A stretch of 64,000 bases of DNA, from the NCBI RefSeq assembly GCF_936916975.1, contig NZ_CAKZGO010000024.1, positions 1 to 64,000 of the forward strand, in the 5' to 3' direction. Of this stretch, positions 8,497-17,755 are shown piece after piece. The stretch's first letter is position 1. Each line of letters starts with the position of its first letter. The translations under genes and the position numbers were made by a program. The DNA comes from an uncultured Dongia sp. (GTDB lineage Bacteria > Pseudomonadota > Alphaproteobacteria > Dongiales > Dongiaceae). The notes under the pieces were generated by a model, which was not told the DNA's origin, did not search any database, and saw only the letters and a list, made by a program, of their open reading frames with translations.

Positions 8497-9219
8497 TCAA
8501 ACGTAGCCAAGGACGGCAAAAACCTGATCTGGCGATGCGATTCTGTAGGGTGGTCGCGCGACACATCGCCCGCATACCGAGGTGAGATCCTTCGAGAAAT
8601 CTGGCGTGATCAGGAGGTCGGATCGATCTGAAATCAGCGACCGCACCAGAGACGTAGCGGCATCAAACGTCGCCGGATCGGATGCCGCTCGATAGTCTGC
8701 CCATGCTTCCTCGACGTGGGGCAATGGAACCGCGTTCAACAGCAGCTCGAAATCCCGCGCATGCTTGGCAGCGACCGTAGCGCCTCGCGCAAGCTTCATG
8801 CACAGCGCCGCTGCTTTGGCGATCTGATCTTCCAGCGAAAGAACGCGAACATCGAAACCGTCGAACCTCGACAACGCCGCCCGTGACAGCGCATGGCCCG
8901 CCGCACGGAATGCATCGATCCTGACCGCGTCGGCGGGATGTACGAACTGGGCGAGAGTCTGGCCGCTCCCTGCGTTTGGATGAAGATGCATGCACAGGAA
9001 GCCTTCAGATAGCGACCGGGGTAGATTCGCAAGATCGTCTACCACGAGATCGATATCGCCAAAGCGCCGCCCGTGGGACACAAACCCCGCCGCTTCAAGC
9101 CGTGCCACCATGGCCACGCTGCCCGCCAGGGCCCACTCGCCATCCACAAGACTCAAGATGCGGCGCAAACTTTGTCCAGTTGCTGTGGCTTGGCCATCGA
9201 ACAGAGTATTGAGCTGCAT
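8497..9219 (-). CDS. Nucleotidyltransferase-fold protein (AbiEii-like)
   Basis: 240 residues from the ATG at 9219; a GTG at 9297 would give 266. Near the N-terminus are WALAGSVAMVARL and, about 20 residues later, RFGDIDLVVDD, resembling the GS...DxD core of nucleotidyltransferases such as AbiEii and related proteins. The remainder is helical (EDQIAKAAALCMKLARG...AKHARDFELLL), as in that group. No antitoxin-like AbiEi partner is adjacent. The gene sits alone between two copies of the rpmB 3' end, suggesting acquisition. Its biological role is unknown. Confidence 0.6.
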   Translation of the reverse strand: MQLNTLFDGQATATGQSLRRILSLVDGEWALAGSVAMVARLEAAGFVSHGRRFGDIDLVVDDLANLPRSLSEGFLCMHLHPNAGSGQTLAQFVHPADAVRIDAFRAAGHALSRAALSRFDGFDVRVLSLEDQIAKAAALCMKLARGATVAAKHARDFELLLNAVPLPHVEEAWADYRAASDPATFDAATSLVRSLISDRSDLLITPDFSKDLTSVCGRCVARPPYRIASPDQVFAVLGYV

Positions 9220-9358
9220 ACAGTCTGGCGCCCTATCGCAGTCGACCCACTGAAGTTGGTGCCACAGTTTGAGCGGACTTGCCACGCGTCCAGGCACTGC
9301 ACCAAGAACACCTTAGTGGACTCGCCAGGCCCTATCTCATCCCACCGGTTCCCCTGCG

Positions 9359-9450
9359 CCCCCCAAAGCAAAAGGCCCGCGCTTGCGCACGGGCCTTTTG
9401 AACTTTCAGCGGAACCGAAGGCGCTTAGGCAGCGGCCTTACCGGCAGCCT
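9359..9450. repeat. rpmB 3' end and terminator (copy B of the direct repeat)
   Basis: The intact partner of 8321-8410. It includes the last codons of rpmB, its TAA stop, the GAACCGAAGGCGC spacer and the terminator hairpin. Confidence 0.85.
9370..9399 (-). terminator. rpmB terminator
   Basis: AAAAGGCCCG (9370-9379) pairs with CGGGCCTTTT (9390-9399) around a GC-rich loop. It has T-runs on both strands, so it may act bidirectionally. It lies 25 bp after the rpmB stop. Confidence 0.8.
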
Positions 9451-9730
9451 TGGCGCCGGCCTTTTCGATCCGGCGCTTCAGGCGGCGGGCGGTGTCCGGC
9501 AGGTTCTTGTCGGCCGTGCCGATGAGATAGGCATCGAGACCGCCATTATGCTCGATCGTGCGGATGGCAGCGGTCGAGAGCTTCAGGCGGATCTGCTGGC
9601 CCAGCGTGTCCGACAGCAGCTTGGTTTCCTGCAGATTGGGCAGGAAACGGCGGCGGGTCTTGTTGTTGGCGTGGCTGACATTGTTGCCAGCCAGCACGCC
9701 CTTGCCAGTGATATCGCAACGCCGGGACAT
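9425..9730 (-). CDS. rpmB: 50S ribosomal protein L28
   Basis: 101 residues, beginning [34 protein letters not shown], the unmistakable L28 N-terminus, and ending in an Ala/Lys-rich tail typical of alphaproteobacterial L28. It is a structural protein of the large ribosomal subunit. Start ATG at 9730 follows AAGGA with good spacing. The gene is monocistronic, with its own terminator at 9370-9399. The duplicated 3' end suggests a neighbouring insertion that left the coding sequence intact. Confidence 0.98.
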   Translation of the reverse strand: MSRRCDITGKGVLAGNNVSHANNKTRRRFLPNLQETKLLSDTLGQQIRLKLSTAAIRTIEHNGGLDAYLIGTADKNLPDTARRLKRRIEKAGAKAAGKAAA

Positions 9731-9833
9731 GGCAGAATCCTTCTAATCCAAACACTTATCAAAAATAATGGGGCCGGAGATAAGGGACCTCCGGCCTGCT
9801 CGGGGCGGGTTTTACGAGCTAACCCCCTTTTCG

Positions 9834-10763
9834 TCAAGGCGATTCCGGCTGGAAACCGGTGGCTGGGGCGGGTTTCGGCCGCTTCAGGCGCAGGGCTAAC
9901 CATACCCCAAAGACCACCAGAATCCCGCCCAGGATCGCGCTCCAATCGGGCCGTTCGTCAAAGAACAGGAAACCGGCGAGGAATGCCAGCGGCAGGCTGA
10001 GGAAACTGCAGGCAGCCTTGATCCGCACCGGGGCGAGGCGCAGCACGGTAATCCCCAGCACGCCGTAAAGGGTGCCCAGCACCGCGACCCCGAACATGGC
10101 GAGATGCCCCTCCCAGGTGAGCGGCCGCCAGCCATGGATGGCAAAGGGCGCCATGGCGAGCGAGGTGAGGAGGGAGAGCCAGAACATGAGGGCCAGCACC
10201 GGCTCGTGCCGGCCGACCGAGCGCGTCATCACCAGCATGGCGCCCCAGGCGACGGCGCCCAGCAGGGCCACCAGGAGAATGGGGTCCAGCCGCCAATCCT
10301 GGAGGCCCGTCATCAGCAGGATGCCGAGGCTGGCGATAAAAAGGCCGATGGCGACGGCCCGGCTGATCCCCTCGCCGAGGAAGAGGGCCGCAAGCCCCAG
10401 CGCCACCAGCGGCTCCAGGAAGAACACGGCAACGACGACCGAGAGCGGCAGATGCGCCAGGGAATAATAGAGGCAGAAGCTCCCCACGAGATTGAGCAGC
10501 ACGCGCCCCAGATGAATCGGCCGCCAGACCGAGCCCGGCCGCACGCGCATCACGAGGAGGACGGGGATGAGCGTCATCAGTCCATAGACCCAGCGCAGCA
10601 AGGTGACCTGGGCGGCGCTGGCTTCGATCGAGGCGGCCTTGGCGAGGAGATCCATGCCGACCCCCGCGGTCACCGCCGCCAGCGCCATCACGGTGCTGCG
10701 CAACGGCGTGATGGCAAAGCCAGCTGCCAAAGTTTGTGGCGATGCTGCGGTTGATTCGTTCAT
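9834..10763 (-). CDS. EamA/DMT-family transporter
   Basis: 309 residues with ten hydrophobic segments in two EamA repeats, for example STVMALAAVTAGVGMDLLAKA and LLMTGLQDWRLDPILLVALLGAVAWGAML. It is an inner-membrane metabolite transporter of unknown cargo, probably an exporter. It is divergent from the LysR gene, 41 bp apart, and LysR regulators often control such a divergent transporter. The C-terminal tail is basic and proline-rich (LRLKRPKPAPATGFQ). Confidence 0.88.
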   Translation of the reverse strand: MNESTAASPQTLAAGFAITPLRSTVMALAAVTAGVGMDLLAKAASIEASAAQVTLLRWVYGLMTLIPVLLVMRVRPGSVWRPIHLGRVLLNLVGSFCLYYSLAHLPLSVVVAVFFLEPLVALGLAALFLGEGISRAVAIGLFIASLGILLMTGLQDWRLDPILLVALLGAVAWGAMLVMTRSVGRHEPVLALMFWLSLLTSLAMAPFAIHGWRPLTWEGHLAMFGVAVLGTLYGVLGITVLRLAPVRIKAACSFLSLPLAFLAGFLFFDERPDWSAILGGILVVFGVWLALRLKRPKPAPATGFQPESP

Positions 10764-10804
10764 CTGCGTTGACCATATCCTGGTGATATCGACATGATGC
10801 CGTC

Positions 10805-11773
10805 ATGCCCGATTCCACGGACGACCCGCAACGACCAAAAAAATTGCCTGAAGGTGCGAGGCTTAGGAAAACTGAGCCTCGGAACCTGCCATCGCTCAAC
10901 GCGCTCCGCGCCTTCGACGCCGCCGCGAGGCATCAGGGTTTCGCCCGGGCCGGTGCCGAGTTGCTTGTGTCACCGGGCGCCGTCAGCCGCCAGGTGAAGC
11001 TGCTGGAGGAGGTGCTGGGGGCGGAACTGTTCCACCGTGCGGCCCAGGGTGTCGTGCTGACTGAAGAGGGTGAACGTCTGCTGAGCCTCACCGACAGTGC
11101 CTTCGAAATCCTGGCGCAGGCCCTGCCGCAGACCGCACCGCGCGGGCCGCTCACCTGCCAGGTCTCGGCCTCGTTCTATCTACGCTGGCTGCTGCCGCGC
11201 TATCAGGCGTTCCGCACGGCGCTGCCGGAGTTGAAGCTCGACCTCGATGTTACCAGCACCGTCGCTGCCACGGGGCAGGGCGCCGACCTCTCGATCCTCT
11301 ATCACCGCTTCTCCGGCGAGGTGCCGGACGCCATGATGGCCCGCAGCGAGCGCTTGTTCCTCGACGGCTCGATCCTGGTCTGCGCGCCCTCGCTGCTCGG
11401 CCGCCGCAAGCTGCCCTTGCCGTTATCGGCACTGGCGAAGCTGCCCTTGCTGCTCAACACGTCGGATGGTTGGGATTGGCGGGCGCTGGCGGCGGCAAAG
11501 GATATGGCACCCTTGCCGCTGTCGCGGGCCGCCCGCTTCGATATCGATGACGGGGCGATCCAGGCGGCCATGGCGGGGCAGGGCATTGCCTTTGCCGAGC
11601 GGCGCTTTGTCAGCGATCTGCTGGCGCAAGGGCTGCTGGTGCGGGCGTTCGATCTGCCACCGGCCTCATTCGGCGAATACCGCCTGCATTGGCGGGGGTC
11701 CGTGGTGCGCCGGCCCGCCCTGGCACAGCTGCGCCACTGGCTGCGCAGCGAGGTCGCGAAGCAGCGCCTCTAG
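10805..11773 (+). CDS. LysR-family transcriptional regulator (GcvA-like)
   Basis: 322 residues. After a polar ~27-residue leader comes the LysR winged helix: [20 protein letters not shown], then [19 protein letters not shown]. The [12 protein letters not shown] phrasing is that of the GcvA/AmpR subgroup. The remainder is the periplasmic-binding-like effector domain. It is divergent from the EamA transporter, whose promoter it probably controls together with its own in the 41-bp gap (inference). The stop TAG overlaps the stop of the convergent chemoreceptor on the other strand, the two sharing CTAG. Confidence 0.92.
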   Translation: MPDSTDDPQRPKKLPEGARLRKTEPRNLPSLNALRAFDAAARHQGFARAGAELLVSPGAVSRQVKLLEEVLGAELFHRAAQGVVLTEEGERLLSLTDSAFEILAQALPQTAPRGPLTCQVSASFYLRWLLPRYQAFRTALPELKLDLDVTSTVAATGQGADLSILYHRFSGEVPDAMMARSERLFLDGSILVCAPSLLGRRKLPLPLSALAKLPLLLNTSDGWDWRALAAAKDMAPLPLSRAARFDIDDGAIQAAMAGQGIAFAERRFVSDLLAQGLLVRAFDLPPASFGEYRLHWRGSVVRRPALAQLRHWLRSEVAKQRL

Positions 11774-13791
11774 GCGGAACGCTTCTGCTCGCCCCGGCTG
11801 TCACCCTGCCCCGCGGTGCTGATCAACTGGCCGAGGAACTGTTCCACCACCGTCTTCAACGATCCGGCCTGGCCGTTGACGGAACCCGCCACTTCCAGCA
11901 CGCGGTCGGAACGTTCACCCGTCGTGTCGGCGGCCGATTTCACCTCGACGATCACACTCGCCACTTCCTGTGTCTTCGCCGTGGCTTCGGTGACGTTGCG
12001 AACGATTTCCTGGGTGGCGGCGGATTGCTGGGTGACGGCGGCGAAGATGGCGCCGGTCGATTCGTTCATGCCGTTGATCACCTGGGTGATCTCGGAAATG
12101 GCGTCGGCCGCTTCCTGCGCCGTGCGCTGCACGCCGGCGATCTGCAGCTCAATCTCGGCGGTGGCCTCGGTCGTCTGATGGGCGAGGCTTTTGACCTCGG
12201 TCGCCACCACGTTGAAGCCGCGGCCCGCTTCGCCGGCACGCGCCGCCTCGATCGTGGCGTTGAGGGCCAGCAGATTGGTCTTGCCCGCGATATCGCGGAT
12301 GAGGCCCAGGACACCAGCCACCTTGCCGGCCACTTCGGTGAGGCCGTTGACGATGCGCCCGATGTCGGAGGCACGCGCGACGGCTGTCTCCGCCGTTTGC
12401 GTGGCGGTCTCGGCCTGCCGCCCGATCTCGGAGATCGAGGCCGACATTTCGGTGATGGCGCTGGCGATGGATTGCGCATTGCCGGCGGCAACCGAGGCCA
12501 GCTGCGAGACGTTTTCCGACTGGCGGCCGGAGGTTTGTGCCGCGGCGCGCATCACGGTCGATTGCTGTTCGAGATCGCCTGCACTCCCGATCATCGAGCC
12601 CACGGCGGTGACAAAGGCCTTGTCGAAATCCGCGCAGAGCGATTGGATATCACGCAACTGCACCTCGCGGCGCTGAGTCTCCGCTTGCGCGGCCGTTTCC
12701 AGTTCGATGCGTCGTGCGATGCCCTGGCGGAAGGTCTCGACCGTGCGCGCCATGCGGCCCAGCTCGTCGCTGCGCGTGGTGAGACCGACCGTAAGATCGG
12801 TGCGATCCTCGGCCAGCTGTTCCATGATGCCGGCGAGATCATTCACGGGCCGCGTCACATTGCGGCGGATGAAATAGATCGTTCCGACAATGGCCAGCAC
12901 GAACAGCACCAAGGTAATGGCAAAGGTGACGATGCGCCCGGTGACGAAAGTGTCGATGCGTGCCGTCAGCAATTCGTCGAGAGCTGCATCATTGGCATTG
13001 CCGAAGGCGACAATGGCGTCCCGCGCGGTCTTCTCGGCAGCTGTGATGGCGGCGATGTCGAGCTTCTCGGTGCCACCCGCCAATTCGCTCTTCATATAGG
13101 AAGCCGTGAAGGCGGTCAGGGCGGCACTCATCGCGTCGTAACTCTTACCCAGGCGGTCGGGCAGGATGCCGACCAGTCCAAAGCCATTATCCTTGCTGCC
13201 GTTATAGGCGGAATCCATCGAGCCGGCGGCACCGGCAACCACGGAATTGAAGCCGCCATCCAGCTTCAGGAATTCTGCGACATCGGTGATGGTGTAACTG
13301 CCGCCGGTCGCTTCCTGGTGGGCGCGGGCGTAGTTCGCGACTTCGGTGACGCGATCCATGAGGTCCGGCACCTTGAGGAGCACCAGATCCATCACATAAT
13401 AACTGTCGAGATCGGGATCGAGGATGAGGTTGGATTTATCGCCGACCCGCACGATGAGTGCTCGAATGGCCGCTGCGGCCTCCGGCACGGAACCGGCATT
13501 CAATGTTGTCTGTGCACCTTGCGCCAATTCTGCGGAAACCATGCCGTCGCCGAACTCGGTCTCGGCCGCAGCAATGGCGCTGGCGAGGCCGGCTTTGTCC
13601 GCGCCGCCGAGCAGATCGCCATGGGCTTGCCGGAGGATGCCCAGATAGCTGTTGCCCTGCGCTTCCTTGTTGCCGAAATCGATCGCGATCTGCTGCGACA
13701 TGTACAGCTCCCGGATCGTGAAGCCGACCGGCAGCAGGAAGAGGGAGATGGCCACCGCCAGCTTGGCCGCGATCCCGAATGATTTCCGCAT
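11770..13791 (-). CDS. Methyl-accepting chemotaxis protein with periplasmic sensor, HAMP and signalling domains
   Basis: 673 residues from the ATG at 13791, preceded by GGAG at six bases. TM1 lies at about residues 6-25 ([17 protein letters not shown]). A periplasmic helical domain follows, then TM2 ([22 protein letters not shown]) and a HAMP linker ([18 protein letters not shown]). The cytoplasmic signalling hairpin has the tip [20 protein letters not shown]. It controls CheA activity in response to an unknown ligand. No che genes are nearby. Antisense frames of nearly equal length are a GC-bias artefact. Confidence 0.95.
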   Translation of the reverse strand: MRKSFGIAAKLAVAISLFLLPVGFTIRELYMSQQIAIDFGNKEAQGNSYLGILRQAHGDLLGGADKAGLASAIAAAETEFGDGMVSAELAQGAQTTLNAGSVPEAAAAIRALIVRVGDKSNLILDPDLDSYYVMDLVLLKVPDLMDRVTEVANYARAHQEATGGSYTITDVAEFLKLDGGFNSVVAGAAGSMDSAYNGSKDNGFGLVGILPDRLGKSYDAMSAALTAFTASYMKSELAGGTEKLDIAAITAAEKTARDAIVAFGNANDAALDELLTARIDTFVTGRIVTFAITLVLFVLAIVGTIYFIRRNVTRPVNDLAGIMEQLAEDRTDLTVGLTTRSDELGRMARTVETFRQGIARRIELETAAQAETQRREVQLRDIQSLCADFDKAFVTAVGSMIGSAGDLEQQSTVMRAAAQTSGRQSENVSQLASVAAGNAQSIASAITEMSASISEIGRQAETATQTAETAVARASDIGRIVNGLTEVAGKVAGVLGLIRDIAGKTNLLALNATIEAARAGEAGRGFNVVATEVKSLAHQTTEATAEIELQIAGVQRTAQEAADAISEITQVINGMNESTGAIFAAVTQQSAATQEIVRNVTEATAKTQEVASVIVEVKSAADTTGERSDRVLEVAGSVNGQAGSLKTVVEQFLGQLISTAGQGDSRGEQKRSA

Positions 13792-13996
13792 CCCAATCTC
13801 CAACCATCTGAACGTTGACAGCGCTCGCATGCGCCGCTGAGAGAGATAAGGGAGCGGCCGTTAAACAGCCGTGAATCCGCCCCACCCCAATCAAACATTT
13901 GTAAGATAATTTTGGAAACTAGGACCCAGATCGTAAGAAATAGTAAATTTAAGCCAAATTCCGGCGTTTTGAGGGTCAAATAGGTGAGAATGCCGA

Positions 13997-14995
13997 TCAG
14001 CTACCCAGGAATTCCGACAAAAGGACCCGCGCAGCGGTGGCCGGGGCCATCTTGCCGGTCCCCACTTTGGCCTCGAAGGCGCCGAGCTTGGCGGCGACCA
14101 CCGGATCGGCTTTGAGGGCATCCATCAAGCTGTCGGAAAGCTCGTGCCACAGCCAGGCCTTGGCCTGGTCGCGGCGGCGGGATTTGAGTTCGCCGGATTT
14201 GGTTAGGGTTTGGGCAAAGGCCTGGGCGCGGTCCCAGATCTCGGCAATGCCGGTGCGCTTGAGGGCGGAACAGCGCAGCACTTCCGGCCGCCAGGCCTTG
14301 TGCCTGGGCTGCATCAGGCCCATGGCGTTGGCGACATCGGCGGCACTGCGCTCGGCCGCGGGTTTGAGATCGCCATCGGCCTTGTTGACCACGATGAGGT
14401 CAGCGAGCTCCATGATGCCGCGCTTGATGCCCTGGAGGTCGTCGCCACCGCCCGGCAGCAGCAACAAAAGAAAGAGATCAACCATCTCGGCCACCGCCGT
14501 TTCCGACTGGCCCACACCCACCGTCTCGACGACGATGAGGTCGAACCCCGCCGCCTCGCAGACCAGCAGCGCTTCGCGGGTGCGACGCGCCACACCGCCC
14601 AAAGTGAGGCCGGCGGGCGAGGGACGGATGAAGGCCTCCGGCGCCCGGGACAATTCCTCCATGCGCGTCTTGTCACCGAGGATCGAGCCGCCGGACACGC
14701 GCGAGGAGGGATCGACCGCCAGCACGGCGAGGCGCTTGCCTTGGCTGATCGCATATTGCCCGAAGGCTTCGATGAAGGTCGATTTGCCGACACCAGGCGG
14801 GCCGGAAATGCCGATGCGCAAGCTCTTGCCGCTTTTCGGCAGCAGCTGTTCGAGGAGCGCCTCGGCCTGGCGGCGATGATCGGGCCTGGTCGATTCAATC
14901 AGCGTGATGGCCCGGGCGAGGGCGCGGCGATCACCGGCCATGACCTTGGCGGCGTGATCGGCGGCAGTATCCTTGCCCGAGTCTTTAGCGTTCAT
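13997..14995 (-). CDS. meaB: MeaB/ArgK-type G3E GTPase (methylmalonyl-CoA mutase chaperone)
   Basis: 332 residues. Walker A GISGPPGVGKSTFIEAFG, the DKTRMEELS switch region, IVVETVGVGQSE (Walker B / switch II) and VVNKADGD (NKxD base-recognition motif) match MeaB. In known systems this GTPase protects and reloads cobalamin-dependent acyl-CoA mutases. No mutase gene is in the window. The start overlaps the stop of the upstream ABC transporter by four bases, so the two are co-transcribed. Confidence 0.95.
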   Translation of the reverse strand: MNAKDSGKDTAADHAAKVMAGDRRALARAITLIESTRPDHRRQAEALLEQLLPKSGKSLRIGISGPPGVGKSTFIEAFGQYAISQGKRLAVLAVDPSSRVSGGSILGDKTRMEELSRAPEAFIRPSPAGLTLGGVARRTREALLVCEAAGFDLIVVETVGVGQSETAVAEMVDLFLLLLLPGGGDDLQGIKRGIMELADLIVVNKADGDLKPAAERSAADVANAMGLMQPRHKAWRPEVLRCSALKRTGIAEIWDRAQAFAQTLTKSGELKSRRRDQAKAWLWHELSDSLMDALKADPVVAAKLGAFEAKVGTGKMAPATAARVLLSEFLGS

Positions 14996-16884
14996 GCAGG
15001 GACTTTACTGCCCTCGCCCGCGCCCGGCAATTCGCCCGCCAGAACTTCACGCTGGGCGGCTTCCTGTTGCCTCCGCCACATGGCGGCGTATTGGCCGGAT
15101 GCTGCCAGCAGCGCGTCATGGGTCCCTCGTTCGACGATGCGGCCGTCTTCCAGCACGATGATCTCATCGGCATCGATCACGGTCGAGAGGCGATGCGCGA
15201 TCACCAGCGTGGTGTGATCGCGCGCCACTTCGGAGAGATTGTCCTGGATCTCACGTTCGGTATGGGAATCGAGCGCCGAGGTCGCCTCGTCGAACAGCAG
15301 GATCGGTGGGTCCTTGAGGATCGTGCGGGCGATAGCGACGCGCTGCTTCTCGCCGCCCGACAGTTTCAGCCCGCGCTCGCCGACCTTGGTCTGATAGCCA
15401 TCAGGCTGGCTCCTAATGAAATCGTGGATATGCGCCAACTCGGCCGCCTGCTCGATCTGTGTCTGCGACGAGCCGGGTTTGCCATAGGCGATGTTATAGG
15501 CGACCGTGTCGTTGAACAGCACGGTGTCCTGCGGCACGATGCCGATGGCAGCGCGCAGGGATGCTTGCGTCACCGTGCGGATATCCTGCCCGTCGATGAG
15601 GATGCGCCCGGCATTCACGTCATAGAAACGGAATAGCAGCCGCGACAGGGTCGACTTGCCGGCACCGGATGGCCCGACGATGGCAAGCTTGTGCCCGGCC
15701 GGTACCGTGAAGCTGACGTCTTTCAGGATCGGGCGCCTGGGATCGTAGCCGAAATTGACATGCTCGAACCTGACCTCGCCGGCGGTGACCAGCAGCGGTT
15801 TGGCGGCAGGAGCATCGGCGATTTCGACGTCGACCCGCAGCAGGGCGAACATCGCCTCCATGTCGATCAGCGATTGTCTGATTTCCCGATAGACCGTGCC
15901 GAGGAAATTGAGCGGCAGATAAAGCTGGATGAGATAGGCGTTGACCAGCACGAAATCGCCGACCGACATATGCCCCGCAGCCGCCTGGCGCGCCGCCAAT
16001 CCCATCATCAGCACCAAGCCGATGGCGATGATGGCGGCCTGCCCGGTATTGAGCATGGCGAGCGAGGTACGGCTTTTGACGGCTGCCTTTTCATAGGCCT
16101 GCAGCGCCACGTCATAGCGCTGCGCCTCATGCTCCTCATTGCCGAAATACTTGACGGTTTCGTAGTTCAGCAGGCTGTCGACCGCCTTGGTGTTGGCGAC
16201 CTGGTCGCTTTCATTCATGTCGCGGCGATATTTGATGCGCCATTCGGTGATCTTCAGCGTGTACCAGATATAGATCGCGATGGTGGCGAAGGTGAGGGCG
16301 GCGAAGGTCCAGTCATAGAGCACCCACAGGATGACGCAGACCATGCCGATCTCGATCAAGGTCGGAAGGACATTGAACAGGACGAAGAACAGCAGGAACT
16401 CGATGCCCTTGGCACCGCGCTCGATGGCGCGGTTGAGCCCGCCGGTCTGGCGCTCGAGATGAAACTTCAGCGACAGCGCGTGGAGATGCCGGAAAGTGGA
16501 CAGCGCCACCGCGCGGATCGAGCGCTGCGCCACCTTGGCAAAGATCCCGTCGCGGAGTTCGGCAAAGGCCTGGGAAATGATGCGCGCCAGGCCATAGGCC
16601 AGCAGCAGGCCGATGGAGACGCCGGCCACCGCCGCGGCGGTGCCACCCACGGCGCCGATCTGCGGTCCCAGCGCATCGACCATGTGCTTGAACAGGATCG
16701 GCACATAGACATTGGCGACCTTGGCGATGATCAGGCACAGCACCGACAGCACGACGCGGGCACGCAGGTCCCATTGCCCCTTGGGCCATAAATGCGGCAG
16801 CAGGGCACGGAGCGCATGCATCTGAGTGTGTGGGGTATTGTCGCCTGTAGCTACGGGCGACGCGCTTTGGTGAGGGCTGGCCAT
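14992..16884 (-). CDS. ATM1/HMT1-type ABC exporter (fused permease and ATPase)
   Basis: 630 residues from the chosen ATG at 16884; alternatives at 16896 and further upstream exist and no clear ribosome site decides. An N-terminal six-helix ABC permease precedes an ATPase with Walker A GPSGAGKST, signature LSGGEKQRVAIA, Walker B ILLFDEATSALD and the H-loop VIAHRLST. The phrases NYETVKYFGNEEHEAQRYD and LNFLGTVYREIRQSLIDMEAMF are typical of Atm1/ABCB7-type proteins, which export glutathione-linked sulfur or metal conjugates across the inner membrane. It is followed by meaB with a four-base overlap. Confidence 0.92.
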   Translation of the reverse strand: MASPHQSASPVATGDNTPHTQMHALRALLPHLWPKGQWDLRARVVLSVLCLIIAKVANVYVPILFKHMVDALGPQIGAVGGTAAAVAGVSIGLLLAYGLARIISQAFAELRDGIFAKVAQRSIRAVALSTFRHLHALSLKFHLERQTGGLNRAIERGAKGIEFLLFFVLFNVLPTLIEIGMVCVILWVLYDWTFAALTFATIAIYIWYTLKITEWRIKYRRDMNESDQVANTKAVDSLLNYETVKYFGNEEHEAQRYDVALQAYEKAAVKSRTSLAMLNTGQAAIIAIGLVLMMGLAARQAAAGHMSVGDFVLVNAYLIQLYLPLNFLGTVYREIRQSLIDMEAMFALLRVDVEIADAPAAKPLLVTAGEVRFEHVNFGYDPRRPILKDVSFTVPAGHKLAIVGPSGAGKSTLSRLLFRFYDVNAGRILIDGQDIRTVTQASLRAAIGIVPQDTVLFNDTVAYNIAYGKPGSSQTQIEQAAELAHIHDFIRSQPDGYQTKVGERGLKLSGGEKQRVAIARTILKDPPILLFDEATSALDSHTEREIQDNLSEVARDHTTLVIAHRLSTVIDADEIIVLEDGRIVERGTHDALLAASGQYAAMWRRQQEAAQREVLAGELPGAGEGSKVPA

Positions 16885-17063
16885 CGGCACTGGCATCCTT
16901 GGAATTCTGGCACCCGGTAATATCGGGCGACAACATCGGGCAGCAATATCGGATCGACGGGTCGAGGGCAATTGGCGGGGCGCCGTCAATATCCCTACTT
17001 TTCAACCGATTCTGGGCCTACCACGCCTTGATTGGCCGCCGCGCCGGGTGGTAGGTAGGCAGC

Positions 17064-17738
17064 ATGCAGCAGAAAACCAAGATCGCCCCCTCCATACTCT
17101 CGGCCGATTTCGCGAAATTGGGCGCGGAAGTGGCTGCCATCGCCACGGCCGGGGCCGATTATGTCCATGTCGACGTCATGGATGGCCATTTCGTGCCCAA
17201 CATCACCATCGGCCCATTGGTCATGAAGGCGCTGAAGCCCCATGCCGCGATCCCGTTCGATGTGCATCTGATGATTGCGCCGGTCGACCCGTTCGTGGCC
17301 GAATTTGCCGCCGCCGGGGCCGACATCATCACCTTTCACCCGGAGGCGGGGCCCCATCCCCACCGCACCGTGCAGCTGATCAAGAGTCTGGGGAAGAAAG
17401 CTGGAATCTCGCTTAACCCGGCTACCTCCTTGGACGTGCTGGACTATCTGCTGCCCGATCTCGATCTGGTGCTGGTGATGAGCGTCAATCCCGGTTTCGG
17501 CGGCCAGGCCTTCATCCCCTCGGCCTTGGCAAAGATCGCCGAGATCCGCCGCCGCATCGACAAGGTGAGCGCTGCCCAGAACGGGCGCGCGATCGACCTT
17601 GAAGTGGATGGCGGCATCAATGTCGAAACGGCCAAGGCCTGTGTGGCGGCCGGCGCCGATGTGCTGGTGGCCGGGACGGCAACCTTCAAGGGCGGTTCAT
17701 CAGCCTATGCCGGCAATATCGCCGGGCTTCGAGCCTAA
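17064..17738 (+). CDS. rpe: Ribulose-phosphate 3-epimerase
   Basis: 224 residues of TIM-barrel fold. Metal ligands and active-site motifs are present: [47 protein letters not shown] and [13 protein letters not shown]. It interconverts ribulose-5-phosphate and xylulose-5-phosphate in the pentose phosphate (and, where present, Calvin) pathway. The heparinase-like gene follows after 17 bp, a neighbourhood common in Rhodospirillales. Confidence 0.97.
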   Translation: MQQKTKIAPSILSADFAKLGAEVAAIATAGADYVHVDVMDGHFVPNITIGPLVMKALKPHAAIPFDVHLMIAPVDPFVAEFAAAGADIITFHPEAGPHPHRTVQLIKSLGKKAGISLNPATSLDVLDYLLPDLDLVLVMSVNPGFGGQAFIPSALAKIAEIRRRIDKVSAAQNGRAIDLEVDGGINVETAKACVAAGADVLVAGTATFKGGSSAYAGNIAGLRA

Positions 17739-17755
17739 AGGGCAAATGACAGACG

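Noticed and set aside
8497-9219. Complete AbiE toxin-antitoxin system
   Set aside because: Only the nucleotidyltransferase-like gene is present; no AbiEi-type antitoxin gene is adjacent.
11689-13782. Long plus-strand open frame (697 codons)
   Set aside because: It is antisense to a clear chemoreceptor gene; rich in Gly, His, Arg, Asp as expected for a GC-rich shadow frame.
13997-14995. Link to an adjacent methylmalonyl-CoA mutase
   Set aside because: No mutase gene lies in the window; meaB is instead coupled to the ABC exporter.
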